From the NCBI RefSeq assembly GCF_900113945.1, contig NZ_FORG01000004.1, forward strand, positions 124,001 to 188,000: a stretch of 64,000 bases of DNA, read 5' to 3'. Of the stretch, positions 8,716-16,886 are shown in pieces. Position numbers and translations under genes: made by a program. The notes beneath the pieces were generated by a model. That model was not told where the DNA came from and searched no databases. It saw only the letters and a list, made by a program, of their open reading frames with translations. Position 1 is the stretch's first letter. Every line of letters begins with the position of its first letter. This DNA is from Xenorhabdus mauleonii. GTDB taxonomy: Bacteria; Pseudomonadota; Gammaproteobacteria; Enterobacterales; Enterobacteriaceae.

Positions 8716-9621
8716 GTGTCATTTTCAAGTGAGAATTTACAACTGTTTCTGACTGTTCTGGATAAGGGTTCTTTTTCTGCTGCTGCACGTGCATTAAACC
8801 GTGTACCATCAGCCGTTAGCATGGGAATAGCCAACCTAGAAGCTGAGTTAGGCTATGAATTATTTGATAGAAGTCATAGAGAACCTGTTCCTACGGAAAA
8901 AGCACAAGTATTAGTTCCCTACGCACAAGAAATTGTCGACAAGCTAAGCCAGATTAATGCCTTTTCTCGGGAATTATCCCAAGGCATGGAAAGCACACTA
9001 TCTCTAGGCGTGGCGACAGATATCAATCCGTCCAGCATATTCATTGCCTTGCAAGAAATTAATCAGCGCCATCCATTAATGAATGTTGAGATTTTAACCG
9101 CTCCACAAGACGACCTTTTACCATTATTACATCAACGCCGGATTCAATTGGCTGTTGTCTTCGGTGGGTTATATATTAATCCGCAAGAGCAGTTTCAGTG
9201 TTTGGGGCATGAATCGCTGATTGCAACAATTTCAGCAAAACATCCTTCATTATCAGATACAACCCCTCTCTATATTGAAGATTTGGTACAAGCCCGTCAG
9301 ATTATTATTGCCAGCCATCACCATAATCTTCGTGATGTCCGCACTCAGGTCGGCGCGAAATTCTGGCGTACGGACAGTTTTTCTATGGCATTAGGTTTAG
9401 TGGAAGCGGGGCTGGGATGGGGAAATTTGCCTTACTCGTTGATTAAAAATCAGTTATCAACGGGTGAATTAAAACGTTTAAAATTTCGCAATTTGCACAA
9501 TGGATTGGTGTTACCAATACACGTTGTGTGTTTGAAAGGGGAAATATTAAAACGGGGTGCTCAAGAATGTATCGAACTATTGAAAGCAGCTTTTGGGCAG
9601 CAAAAAACGGATATTCTTTAA
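8716..9621 (+). CDS. LysR-family transcriptional regulator
   Basis: 302-residue LTTR with an N-terminal winged helix-turn-helix (NLQLFLTVLDKGSFSAAARAL... VSMGIANLEAELGYELFDR) and a periplasmic-binding-like effector domain. I prefer the GTG at 8716 because AAGGTGG lies eight bases before it. An in-frame GTG at 8704 overlaps that ribosome site. Divergent placement next to the PACE pump gene suggests it senses the pump substrate and activates pump expression from the shared intergenic region. Confidence 0.85.
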   Translation: MSFSSENLQLFLTVLDKGSFSAAARALNRVPSAVSMGIANLEAELGYELFDRSHREPVPTEKAQVLVPYAQEIVDKLSQINAFSRELSQGMESTLSLGVATDINPSSIFIALQEINQRHPLMNVEILTAPQDDLLPLLHQRRIQLAVVFGGLYINPQEQFQCLGHESLIATISAKHPSLSDTTPLYIEDLVQARQIIIASHHHNLRDVRTQVGAKFWRTDSFSMALGLVEAGLGWGNLPYSLIKNQLSTGELKRLKFRNLHNGLVLPIHVVCLKGEILKRGAQECIELLKAAFGQQKTDIL

Positions 9622-9872
9622 TCCAACTGTACAAACGCAGTTCAATACAAAAATACTATGCATCATGCAAGTCATCTGGCTGCAGAGTATCGTTAGAATC
9701 CACATAAGAAAAAAACGCTGGTGATAACATACTCGTCAGAAAACCTACCGATTACATGCCTGTATCATCACGTTTCCAATAAGGAAAATAGCAAAAATTG
9801 TCAAATTGTTGTATAAAGCAACTCAAAATTTACTTATTTATGTTTTTTTATAAAAAAGGCAGAACTTTTACC

Positions 9873-10346
9873 ATGAATATCAAAAAGTTACTTTTACCGG
9901 TTTCTCTTCTCGGCGCTTTATTTCTTAGTGGCTGTGCCAGCATACCTCTTGCCACCGAACAAGAATCAACTCAGGTTAAAAGTTTCTCAGCACCAGAAGA
10001 AAGCAAATCTGGCTTGTACATCTATCGTGACAGTTTTGCTGGCAAGGCATTGAAAAAAGACATTTATATTGATGGAAAATGTCTCGGAGAAACAGTAGAC
10101 AAAACATTTTTCTACACACAAGTGGCAGGCAACCAAGACCACAAAATAGCCACTGAATCTGAGTTTTCGCCTAATGAAATATCTCTTTTCACTGAAGCCG
10201 GGAAAAATTATTTTATAAGACAATCCATCAAGATGGGTCTTTTTGTTGGTGGAGCTGACTTAAGTGTATCAACAGAACAAGAAGGGAAAAGGGTCATTTC
10301 TAAACCAGATGTCCGTCTCGCAAAAGAAGGGCATTGCGATAACTGA
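9873..10346 (+). CDS. Outer-membrane-type lipoprotein, DUF2846-like
   Basis: 157-residue lipoprotein precursor with a short signal sequence and the lipobox LSGC (lipidated Cys at residue 21). The residue after Cys is Ala, so the Lol system should send it to the outer membrane. The mature domain (GLYIYRDSFAGKALKKDIYIDGKCLGE) resembles the DUF2846 family of small beta-rich lipoproteins of unknown role. I chose the ATG at 9873, preceded by AAGGCAGA. A longer open frame from 9798 would bury the signal peptide. Confidence 0.75.
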   Translation: MNIKKLLLPVSLLGALFLSGCASIPLATEQESTQVKSFSAPEESKSGLYIYRDSFAGKALKKDIYIDGKCLGETVDKTFFYTQVAGNQDHKIATESEFSPNEISLFTEAGKNYFIRQSIKMGLFVGGADLSVSTEQEGKRVISKPDVRLAKEGHCDN

Positions 10347-10369
10347 TTTTTAGTGTGATTTTGCTTTTT

Positions 10370-10404
10370 AAAGCTAACATTTTATGAATATAACGTTAGC
10401 TTTG
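10370..10404. terminator. Hairpin after lipoprotein gene
   Basis: Perfect 9-bp inverted repeat AAAGCTAAC / GTTAGCTTT with a 17-base loop, 23 bases after the lipoprotein stop. The T-tract is poor. Confidence 0.45.
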
Positions 10405-10548
10405 ATTGGTAAAGTGTGTAAGCGACCATGCCTTTACCCCGGTCGAAGTATTTACGCGAATGTCGGTCTTTAACTGTTGGTCGCTTAACGCCAAATTTTT
10501 TCCATCAACGGCACCGTAAAGCGTTTCCGGATCAAACGAATATAAGCA
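10405..10548 (-). pseudogene. Frameshifted relic of a Tn3-family transposase (TnpA)
   Basis: On the minus strand one frame reads SFDPETLYGAVDGK, and after a single-base shift the next reads KFGVKRPTVKDRHSRKYF followed by DRGKGMVAYTL. Together these match the TnpA core segment of Tn3-family elements (pattern DPE-x-LYG-x-DG-x-KF-x-V-x-RPTVK-x-R-x-SRKYF-x-RGKG-x-VAYTL). Only about 48 codons survive and nothing of the rest of the roughly 1,000-residue protein is present. It borders the GC-rich island at 10656-12233, so a Tn3-like element may have brought that island in. Confidence 0.7.
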
Positions 10549-10580
10549 TAAGACTGGCAAACGCTTGCCAGCTTATGCTT
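10544..10580. repeat. Long imperfect palindrome
   Basis: AAGCATAAG-A-CTGGCA paired with TGCCAG-CTTATGCTT: a 15-bp stem with one bulged A and a 6-base loop. No T-run follows. It lies at the upstream edge of the transposase relic and could mark a junction or be a folded RNA element. Confidence 0.5.
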
Positions 10581-10655
10581 CTGAAATGGATAAGCCCGTA
10601 GAGGCGTAACAGTCAATCAATTGACAAAACTCTGGCGACTACCTGCGTAGAAACC

Positions 10656-11567
10656 TTACCCACGAGCCAGCTCAAATAGCCGCCGCGCAGCCGGTGTCAA
10701 ACCGAGCATATGGATGCAGGCGTGCACCATGCCTGGCAACCGTTCACAGCGTACCGGTACGCCCGCCTCATGCAGCCGCTGTGCATACAGTTCGGCCTCG
10801 TCGCGCAGCGGATCGTATTCGCAGCTCAGGATGGTGGCGGGCGGCAACCCTCTCAGCGAAGCGGCATGTAAGGGTTCGGCGTAGGGATCGCGCTGCTGAC
10901 CCAGATAATTTTCCCAGCAAAACGTCATCACCTCGCGCGTCAAAAAATAGCCCTCAGCAAATTCCCGATAGCTGCCCGTTGCCATATCGCGACTTAGCGG
11001 CGGATATAGCAGTAACTGACATTCAATACGCGGGCCACTGCGATCACGGGCCAGCAATGTGGCGGCGGCGGCCAGATTAGCACCAGCACTGTCGCCGCCC
11101 ACAGCCAGCCGATCAGCGTCGATATTCAGTTGTTGTGCCTGTTCGGACACCCAGCACAACGCCTGATACACATCTTCCAGTGGCTGCGGATACGGATGTT
11201 CCGGAGCCAACCGGTAATCGACCGACAGGAGCACACGACCGGTGGCATTGGCCAGCGCCTGACAGGGTTGATCATACAGCGATAGCGATCCCAGGCACCA
11301 GCCGCCGCCATGGGCAAAGAGCATAGCCGGGCGTGGGATTCCGGGATCATCTCCCGCTGGCTTATAGGCTCGAAGAGTAAGTTGATGGCCGTCATCAGAG
11401 ATGACAACAAAATCTCTGATGCCACCGTCGGGCGCCTTTTCTCCCTGCAACCGCCGCAAACCGATTTCTGTAGCGGCCCGCATATCTTCCAGTGAAGCGG
11501 GCGGGGGCGCCTCCGCCGAGGCTGCCAAAAAGGCGGCAATATGCTCATCAAGCGGCATAGCGTGCAT
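10656..11567 (-). CDS. Alpha/beta hydrolase, acetyl-esterase (HSL/Aes-like)
   Basis: 303-residue esterase of the hormone-sensitive-lipase group. The oxyanion-hole motif HGGGW is at residues 86-90 and the nucleophile elbow GGDSAGAN gives Ser160. The acid is in EYDPLRDEAE and the His is in GMVHACIH. No signal peptide, so it is probably a cytosolic carboxylesterase for short acyl esters. G+C is much higher than in the flanks. Its start overlaps the stop of the decayed hydrolase fragment at 11548 by about 20 bases, which suggests they once formed a translationally coupled operon. Confidence 0.87.
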   Translation of the reverse strand: MHAMPLDEHIAAFLAASAEAPPPASLEDMRAATEIGLRRLQGEKAPDGGIRDFVVISDDGHQLTLRAYKPAGDDPGIPRPAMLFAHGGGWCLGSLSLYDQPCQALANATGRVLLSVDYRLAPEHPYPQPLEDVYQALCWVSEQAQQLNIDADRLAVGGDSAGANLAAAATLLARDRSGPRIECQLLLYPPLSRDMATGSYREFAEGYFLTREVMTFCWENYLGQQRDPYAEPLHAASLRGLPPATILSCEYDPLRDEAELYAQRLHEAGVPVRCERLPGMVHACIHMLGLTPAARRLFELARG

Positions 11568-11740
11568 CTCCCCCTGACAGGAACGGCGTAATCAGCGCGG
11601 TAAACGCCTCATGGCTTTCTTCTGTGATAAAATGACCGCAGCCGGTTATGGTTTCGCCACGCAGATCGAGCGCATTGCCCTGCAGTGTCGTCAACGGCGC
11701 ATCCCCTGTGGCGTGTTCCGCACGCAGCCGGTTCTGCCTA
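11548..11740 (-). pseudogene. C-terminal fragment of an alpha/beta hydrolase
   Basis: About 60 codons on the minus strand resemble the tail of an alpha/beta hydrolase, including the catalytic-His context LRGETITGCGHFITEES and the closing helix EAFTALITPFL. Upstream the frame runs into sequence that on the other strand belongs to the TetR fragment, so the N-terminal three quarters of the gene, including the nucleophile, are gone. See the deletion finding. Confidence 0.65.
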
Positions 11741-11754
11741 ATGGTTTCCGGGAT

Positions 11755-12233
11755 TGCCCGCTTCAGCGCGTATTTATAAGGCATTCGGCTCCAAAGAGCA
11801 GCTGTTCCGCGAAGCTGTCGCTCATTACGAAACCGGGGAAGGCGGTTTCGCCGACCGGGCCTTCGCCTCTGAAAACAACGTACGCGAGGCGATCAAACGC
11901 CTGTTGACGGATGCCGTGCGGCTTTACAGTCAACAAGATCTGCCGCAGGGATGCCTGGTGGTGACTTCCGGCGCGAGTGTCAGTGTAGAGAATGACGGGA
12001 TCAGGGTCTGGCTGGCGCAGCACCGGCAGCAGCGCACACAACAGATCATCGACCACTTACGACAGGCGGTGCAAAACGGTGAACTGCCAGCCGACACTGA
12101 CGCCGACAGTCTGGGAGACTATTTTGCTGTTTTCCTGCACGGTCTGTCGATTCAGGCCCGGGACGGTGTTACTGAAGCGCGATTGCTGGCAGCGGTTAAA
12201 GTAGCACTCACTGCAATAAACAACGTTGCTTAA
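11755..12233 (+). pseudogene. TetR-family regulator lacking its 5' end (no DNA-binding domain)
   Basis: The plus-strand frame reads IYKAFGSKEQLFREAV, the end of the TetR recognition helix and the start of helix 4, and continues through a full ligand-binding domain to the stop at 12233. The usual 35-40 N-terminal residues of the helix-turn-helix are absent. The open frame before this point is not TetR-like but antisense to the hydrolase fragment. It is unlikely to bind DNA. Codon use is GC-rich like the esterase. Confidence 0.75.
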
Positions 12234-12242
12234 TAATCGCTG

Positions 12243-12269
12243 AAAAGATCTTCAATTCGAAGATCTTTT
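12243..12269. terminator. Bidirectional terminator
   Basis: Perfect 11-bp inverted repeat AAAAGATCTTC / GAAGATCTTTT with a 5-base loop and T-runs on both strands, between the TetR relic and the convergent amidase gene. Confidence 0.85.
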
Positions 12270-12315
12270 ATATTGCATGTCAAAATCACGATATTCGTGC
12301 ACATCTTTTAACCAT

Positions 12316-13692
12316 TTACAATAAGGCAGAATAGCTATCTGGAAAAACAGAGGCAGCTTTAATAAGTAGGTCTTCTTTATTTTTTAGAGCTAGCAATTCC
12401 ATGCCAACCGGAAAACCACTAGGCGTAAATCCAACAGGAACGCTCAATGCTGGGGCGCCAGTAACAGGTGACAGGAAGGCATTATTTTCCAATTGTTGTG
12501 GTTGCCCGATTTTTACTGGAGAATGGCGAATCACAGGATATGCGAGGATATTAATCCCATTTTTACTAAAAAATGCTTCCAAATCCTGATAAAGCCTAGC
12601 TTGCCGGTCTTGAACTAGGGAGTATTCATCATCTGACATTCCCTTATGAAAAGCCCAGATACTAAAAGCATCCTCTAGCTGTGGATGATAAAGTTTTAAG
12701 TCAATAATCTCTTTCAGGGATTTAAATTTCGCGTTTTTATTTTCTGATAGAAATCTTTCTAAAGACTCAGCAAATTCAAAAGTGATGATACTGGCATCGG
12801 CGGTTAAGCTATACAAATCACGGTAGTGCAATTGTGGTATTTTTTCCTCTTTTCCACCCAGTTTTTCTAATGCTTTCATGATCAAGGCATTAATCGACTC
12901 ACTTTCATCATCAGAGTAAGAAAGCCACTCAGTCAGTAACCCTACTTTGATATCTTCATGAGATATCTCACATGGTTTCCCAGATAATACTTCATGAATA
13001 AGCCTGAGATCGCCGGCACTTCTGACGAATGGCCCAGCAATATCTTGAGTTGGCGATAAAGGTACAATGCCTGCCGATGGAATACTTCCCCGGGTAGCCC
13101 TCAACCCATAGAGATTATTAAATGCTGCCGGAATACGCACTGAACCGGCCGTGTCCGTTCCAATGGCAAGCGGAACATAGCCAGCAGCGACTACAACAGC
13201 TGAACCACTACTTGAACCACCGGGCGAATAGCCAGGAACCCAGGCGTTCTGGGCGAAACCTGATAAAGATGAAGCGCCGGTAATACCGGCTGCAAGTTCA
13301 TGCATAGCCGTTTTACCTAACAATATAGCGCCTTCCTCCCTTAGCTTTGCGACTATTGGGGCATCTTGTTCTGCAATTATTCCTTGAAGAGCAACAGAGC
13401 CTGCGGTAGTTGGCCAACCAGCTACTTCAATGTTGTCTTTAATCAGAACGGGTATTCCTTCCAATTTTCCGGAAGGAATACCTTTAGAACGTTTCATATC
13501 ACTCTGGATCGCAGCTTTTTTTGCCTCATCTTCAAATAACCATGTAATGGCATTTAACGTAGAACCGGCTTTATCCAGCATATTTATACGTTCAATCGCA
13601 TATTCAATGAGCTTAAGAGAAGTGACTTTTCTCTGCTCAAGAGCGTCTAATAGTGTAGTTACAGATGAATTCATATAATCAGAAAATTGCAT
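12316..13692 (-). CDS. Amidase-signature-family amidase
   Basis: 458-residue cytosolic amide hydrolase. The Ser-cisSer-Lys triad is visible as K85 (PVLIKDNI), S160 (in PGGSSSGSA) and S184 (DTAGSVRIPA), with the 24-residue Ser-Ser spacing usual for the family. The ORF is full length with an ATG start. The family includes GatA, but the lone context and the short C-terminus argue for a catabolic amidase with an unknown substrate. A nitrilase lies 1.5 kb away, so nitrile/amide breakdown is one possible theme. It is divergent from the dioxygenase at 14070 across 377 bases that hold the two promoters. Confidence 0.87.
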   Translation of the reverse strand: MQFSDYMNSSVTTLLDALEQRKVTSLKLIEYAIERINMLDKAGSTLNAITWLFEDEAKKAAIQSDMKRSKGIPSGKLEGIPVLIKDNIEVAGWPTTAGSVALQGIIAEQDAPIVAKLREEGAILLGKTAMHELAAGITGASSLSGFAQNAWVPGYSPGGSSSGSAVVVAAGYVPLAIGTDTAGSVRIPAAFNNLYGLRATRGSIPSAGIVPLSPTQDIAGPFVRSAGDLRLIHEVLSGKPCEISHEDIKVGLLTEWLSYSDDESESINALIMKALEKLGGKEEKIPQLHYRDLYSLTADASIITFEFAESLERFLSENKNAKFKSLKEIIDLKLYHPQLEDAFSIWAFHKGMSDDEYSLVQDRQARLYQDLEAFFSKNGINILAYPVIRHSPVKIGQPQQLENNAFLSPVTGAPALSVPVGFTPSGFPVGMELLALKNKEDLLIKAASVFPDSYSALL

Positions 13693-14069
13693 TATTAATT
13701 TCCTCGGCCAGTTATCTATTTACTCCAATGATTTTTTTAATCTCGTAAAATTTTCCAGTGACATAGGAAGTATTCAAAATATGAGAATAAAGCCAAACAG
13801 CATTATGTTATGTGTGCTATTTTATGGTTTTTATTCTGAAAGATTCAGTTAACGCAGAATTGCTCTCCTGACGGTCAGAAGTCTAGTTTTTAAGGCATTT
13901 TTTGTCGAGATGATTTATTACTTTTTTTGTTATTTCCGTTCTAAATATTGTTTGTCATATGATTAGATATCATTGTCATATTTCAAACGCGAACGGTTAC
14001 ACTTGCTGTGTTTCAAAATTAATGTATACAACATATTATTTTATTGCATAGCATATAAGGAATAGTTCT
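13693..14069. other. Divergent promoter region of amidase and dioxygenase
   Basis: 377 AT-rich bases without a credible ORF. I see no clear operator beyond scattered AT-rich -10-like boxes, for example around 14020-14045 upstream of the dioxygenase. Confidence 0.5.
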
Positions 14070-14891
14070 ATGAAAAATGAAAGAAGACGCTTTCTAAAAC
14101 AAGCAAGTGTTACTGGAGCAATGTTTTCGTTATTACCATTGGTACCGACTGGAGCCCTTGCATCTACATCGACTCAACCAAGTAAAAAGAATGGCATTGA
14201 TATAGGCGTTTGCGAAATGGCGCCGGAGGAAATGTCAGGTCCATATTTTATTAATAATAAATTACTGAGAAGGAATATAACTGAGGAAGAGGCAGGAATA
14301 CCTCTTTTATTAACAATGAAAATAATTGATTCTGTCACATGCAAACCTTTAGATGATGTTTTTATTGACATATGGCATTGTAATGCAATGGGAAAATACT
14401 CAGGCTGGAAATACATCAACCCAGATCTAGAGGCACCAACAGATGGTATAGGAACCATTTCAAGAACGGATGAAAGTACATTCCTTCGCGGGGCTCAGAG
14501 AACAGACAAAGACGGTGCAGTCAGGTTCACCACCATATTTCCTGGATTCTATGCCGGAAGAGCAATACATATTCATGTGTCGGCAAGGAAGGCTAATGTG
14601 CAAAAAAGACAGGATGATAAATTCTATTTTGTAGGTCAGCTCTATTTTCCAGAAAATATATCTAAAGAAATCATGGCCAATGATATGTACTCGCCAAGAG
14701 AAATCAGCAGGCTTAAGAATGAAGATGATGCTGTTTTTTCTGGTGTTAAAAACGGGGCTGCAATTTTATCAATAAAGAAAGTAGGCGAAAACATATTAGA
14801 TGGATTGCATGGTGAAATAGTATTGTCTATTAATAAAAACCATGTATCCGAAAAAATAACACCTGATGATTTGGCTAAATACACAGTGTAA
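14070..14891 (+). CDS. Exported intradiol ring-cleavage dioxygenase-like protein
   Basis: 273 residues. The N-terminus ERRRFLKQAS followed by a hydrophobic stretch and a polar cut region is a twin-arginine (Tat)-type signal, so folded export with the iron is likely. The catalytic domain has the non-heme Fe(III) ligand set of intradiol dioxygenases: Y109 (in NAMGKYSGW), Y160 (PGFYAGR), H166 and H168 (AIHIHV). The family cleaves catechols between the hydroxyls. No protocatechuate pathway genes or second subunit are nearby, so this belongs with the poorly characterised secreted branch of the family. An ATG with an AAGGAAT site opens the frame. Confidence 0.85.
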   Translation: MKNERRRFLKQASVTGAMFSLLPLVPTGALASTSTQPSKKNGIDIGVCEMAPEEMSGPYFINNKLLRRNITEEEAGIPLLLTMKIIDSVTCKPLDDVFIDIWHCNAMGKYSGWKYINPDLEAPTDGIGTISRTDESTFLRGAQRTDKDGAVRFTTIFPGFYAGRAIHIHVSARKANVQKRQDDKFYFVGQLYFPENISKEIMANDMYSPREISRLKNEDDAVFSGVKNGAAILSIKKVGENILDGLHGEIVLSINKNHVSEKITPDDLAKYTV

Positions 14892-15002
14892 ATAAATTTT
14901 TCTTAGGGAAGCATTTCATCACCGGGTTTTGAATCATAATAGGATGAAAGTGTACGTTAAGCGGTATTAAAAAATAGAATTTAGACTCTAAAAAATAGTA
15001 AA

Positions 15003-15124
15003 AATTCGACTGCTTCATCATATGACCATGCGATATTAATCGATTTTCCCGGAAAATATTATTTATTAAAGAGAGTTCCTGATAGCTTCATTACATATTT
15101 TCTCCCAGAAAAATGGGAGAATTA
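15003..15124 (+). pseudogene. Relic of the 3' end of the retropepsin-like gene (copy of 5063-5995 tail)
   Basis: The frame at 15024 reads DHAILIDFPGK, identical to the C-terminal motif of the protein at 5063-5995. After a one-base indel it ends at a position matching that gene's stop. Similarity continues into the trailer: TCCCAGAAAAA followed by GGGAGAA here, against TCCCAGAAAAAAGGAGAA there. Nothing of the first 290 codons remains. Confidence 0.75.
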
Positions 15125-15206
15125 TCATGCGTCGAGTCACTCTTCGCCTAACTATTCAGACAGTTACTCGCTATTAATGATTTTTGTATCAAGGAAACAA
15201 TCTATT

Positions 15207-16166
15207 ATGTCGATAACAACATTTCGGGTCGCGGCAGTTCAAGCCGCGCCTATCTTTCTCGATATAGAAGCCACTATCGAAAAAACCATTTCCCTCATAG
15301 CATCAGCAGCCAATCATGGCGCTAAATTGATCGCATTTCCTGAAACGTGGATACCAGGTTATCCGTGGTTCATATGGTTGGATTCACCTTTATGGGGTAT
15401 GCAATTTATCAAGCAATATCATGGCAATTCACTGGTTATTAATAGCCGGCAATATCAAAGAATTGAGAGGGCTGCCGCTGATCATAATATTATGGTCGTG
15501 CTTGGTTTTAGTGAAAAAGACTACGGCAGTCTTTATATTTCCCAATCTATTATTGATTCCTCAGGTAAAACGTTACTGACCCGAAGAAAACTGAAACCTA
15601 CCCATGCAGAAAGAACACTTTTTGGCGAAGGTGATGGCAGCAGTTTAAATGTTATCGATACGTCTCTTGGTAAAATCGGTGCATTGAATTGTTGGGAACA
15701 TATTCAGCCGCTATCCAAATACGCCATGTTTGCTCAAAATGAACAGATACATATTGGTTCTTGGCCAAGTTTTTCTGTATATAAAGGGCGCGTTCATGCT
15801 TTGTCCGGTGAAATGAACACTGCGGTCAGCAATGTATATGCATTAGAAGGCCAGTGTTTTTTTGTCGGTGCCTGTGGTTTGGTTTCACAAGAAATGATTG
15901 ATATGATGTGCCAAACAGAAGCACACAGATCGTTGCTTGAAACTGGTGGAGGTTATGCCTGTATCTACGGTCCGGATGGTAAACAACTTGTCAAGCCTCT
16001 GTCTCCCGATGAAGAAGGGCTGTTATATGCAAATATCGATCTGAGTGATATTACATTGGCAAAAGCGGTTGCAGATCCTATCGGGCATTATTCACGGTCT
16101 GATGTTACTTGCCTTCTTTTGGATAAAACCCCACGTCCTCCAGTAATTATCAAAGATAAGAAATGA
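15207..16166 (+). CDS. Nitrilase
   Basis: 319-residue carbon-nitrogen hydrolase of the true-nitrilase branch. The triad is visible as E46 (AFPETWIPGYP), K130 (RKLKPTHAER) and C162 (LNCWEHIQP). The CWEH context and the WIPGYPWFIW segment are those of aliphatic and aromatic nitrilases that turn R-CN into the acid and ammonia. The ATG at 15207 follows AAGGAA ten bases upstream; an earlier in-frame start at 15177 lacks such a site. It may share a transcript with the next gene. Substrate unknown; indole or phenylacetonitrile types are possible. Confidence 0.88.
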   Translation: MSITTFRVAAVQAAPIFLDIEATIEKTISLIASAANHGAKLIAFPETWIPGYPWFIWLDSPLWGMQFIKQYHGNSLVINSRQYQRIERAAADHNIMVVLGFSEKDYGSLYISQSIIDSSGKTLLTRRKLKPTHAERTLFGEGDGSSLNVIDTSLGKIGALNCWEHIQPLSKYAMFAQNEQIHIGSWPSFSVYKGRVHALSGEMNTAVSNVYALEGQCFFVGACGLVSQEMIDMMCQTEAHRSLLETGGGYACIYGPDGKQLVKPLSPDEEGLLYANIDLSDITLAKAVADPIGHYSRSDVTCLLLDKTPRPPVIIKDKK

Positions 16167-16254
16167 TGTTTATTTTTTATGTCATCACGTTCTCGTTATC
16201 ATATGGGCACGTATCTTGACTCGTATGGCTGTGTTTCGCAAAAGAGGTAACTCA

Positions 16255-16830
16255 ATGGATTTCATCAATGAAATATTTAAAGTTGCGGGGAAAATACCGT
16301 TAGCTAACTCCCATAAATGGCCTTTTGGTAAGATCAAAATAATTCTAGCGGACAACTTTAAAAAGCGCCATCCACGAGAGTATATCTACTTAAAGTCAAA
16401 ATATAAGGACATGCTTGAACTGTTCAGTGAGGAAGAAGGATATTTTTACAATAACTTCCATTATCTTCAATCGGTGACGGAAAATGACCGCATAGATATT
16501 TTTGCTCATTCCTCCGAGTGGAGCTTAGGCCGTACTTACTGTCAGGGCAATTTGGACAGTTTAGCTGACGATCTGAAAAGAATGTCACTTCGCCGGGTTG
16601 GAGTGATTAAATTTCAAGCATGTTATATCGGGAGAGGAAACTGGTTGGAACAAGCACGAGATACCTTTATTCGTAAAGGAATAAATTTCGCTTACATGGC
16701 GGGTCCCACGGATCGTGTGGTCTGGAATAATCCCTTTGTAAAATATGTGCAGGGTGACAGTCATCAAGCATATAAAGTGGTTAAAGGTAACATCAATAAA
16801 ACATTCCCAGGGACAAGATACACGCTTTAA
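16255..16830 (+). CDS. Uncharacterised protein with His/Cys motif pair, possible clan CD-like peptidase fold
   Basis: 191 residues, not recognised. There is no signal peptide or membrane segment; it is basic and aromatic-rich. Two strand-then-catalytic-looking motifs stand out: DRIDIFAHSSEWSLG with H85 and VGVIKFQACYIGRG with C123. The order hydrophobic strand-His, about 40 residues, then hydrophobic strand-Cys recalls clan CD peptidases (C80, caspase, CHAT types), although the usual Gly after His is Ser here. I chose the ATG at 16255, after AGAGGTAA. It follows the nitrilase by 88 bases on the same strand. Function is unknown; a toxin- or effector-like domain is speculation. Confidence 0.6.
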   Translation: MDFINEIFKVAGKIPLANSHKWPFGKIKIILADNFKKRHPREYIYLKSKYKDMLELFSEEEGYFYNNFHYLQSVTENDRIDIFAHSSEWSLGRTYCQGNLDSLADDLKRMSLRRVGVIKFQACYIGRGNWLEQARDTFIRKGINFAYMAGPTDRVVWNNPFVKYVQGDSHQAYKVVKGNINKTFPGTRYTL

Positions 16831-16886
16831 CCACTTAATCTATGACATCGTTTATCTGTGACTTTTTGTGTGGTTGAATTTATGAG

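Noticed and set aside
11126-11551. 141-codon minus-strand ORF within the esterase
   Set aside because: Out-of-frame shadow of the GC-rich esterase gene on the same strand.
11611-11907. 98-codon plus-strand ORF over the hydrolase/TetR junction
   Set aside because: Antisense and out-of-frame with the two relics; it spans a deletion junction and has no homology-like motifs.
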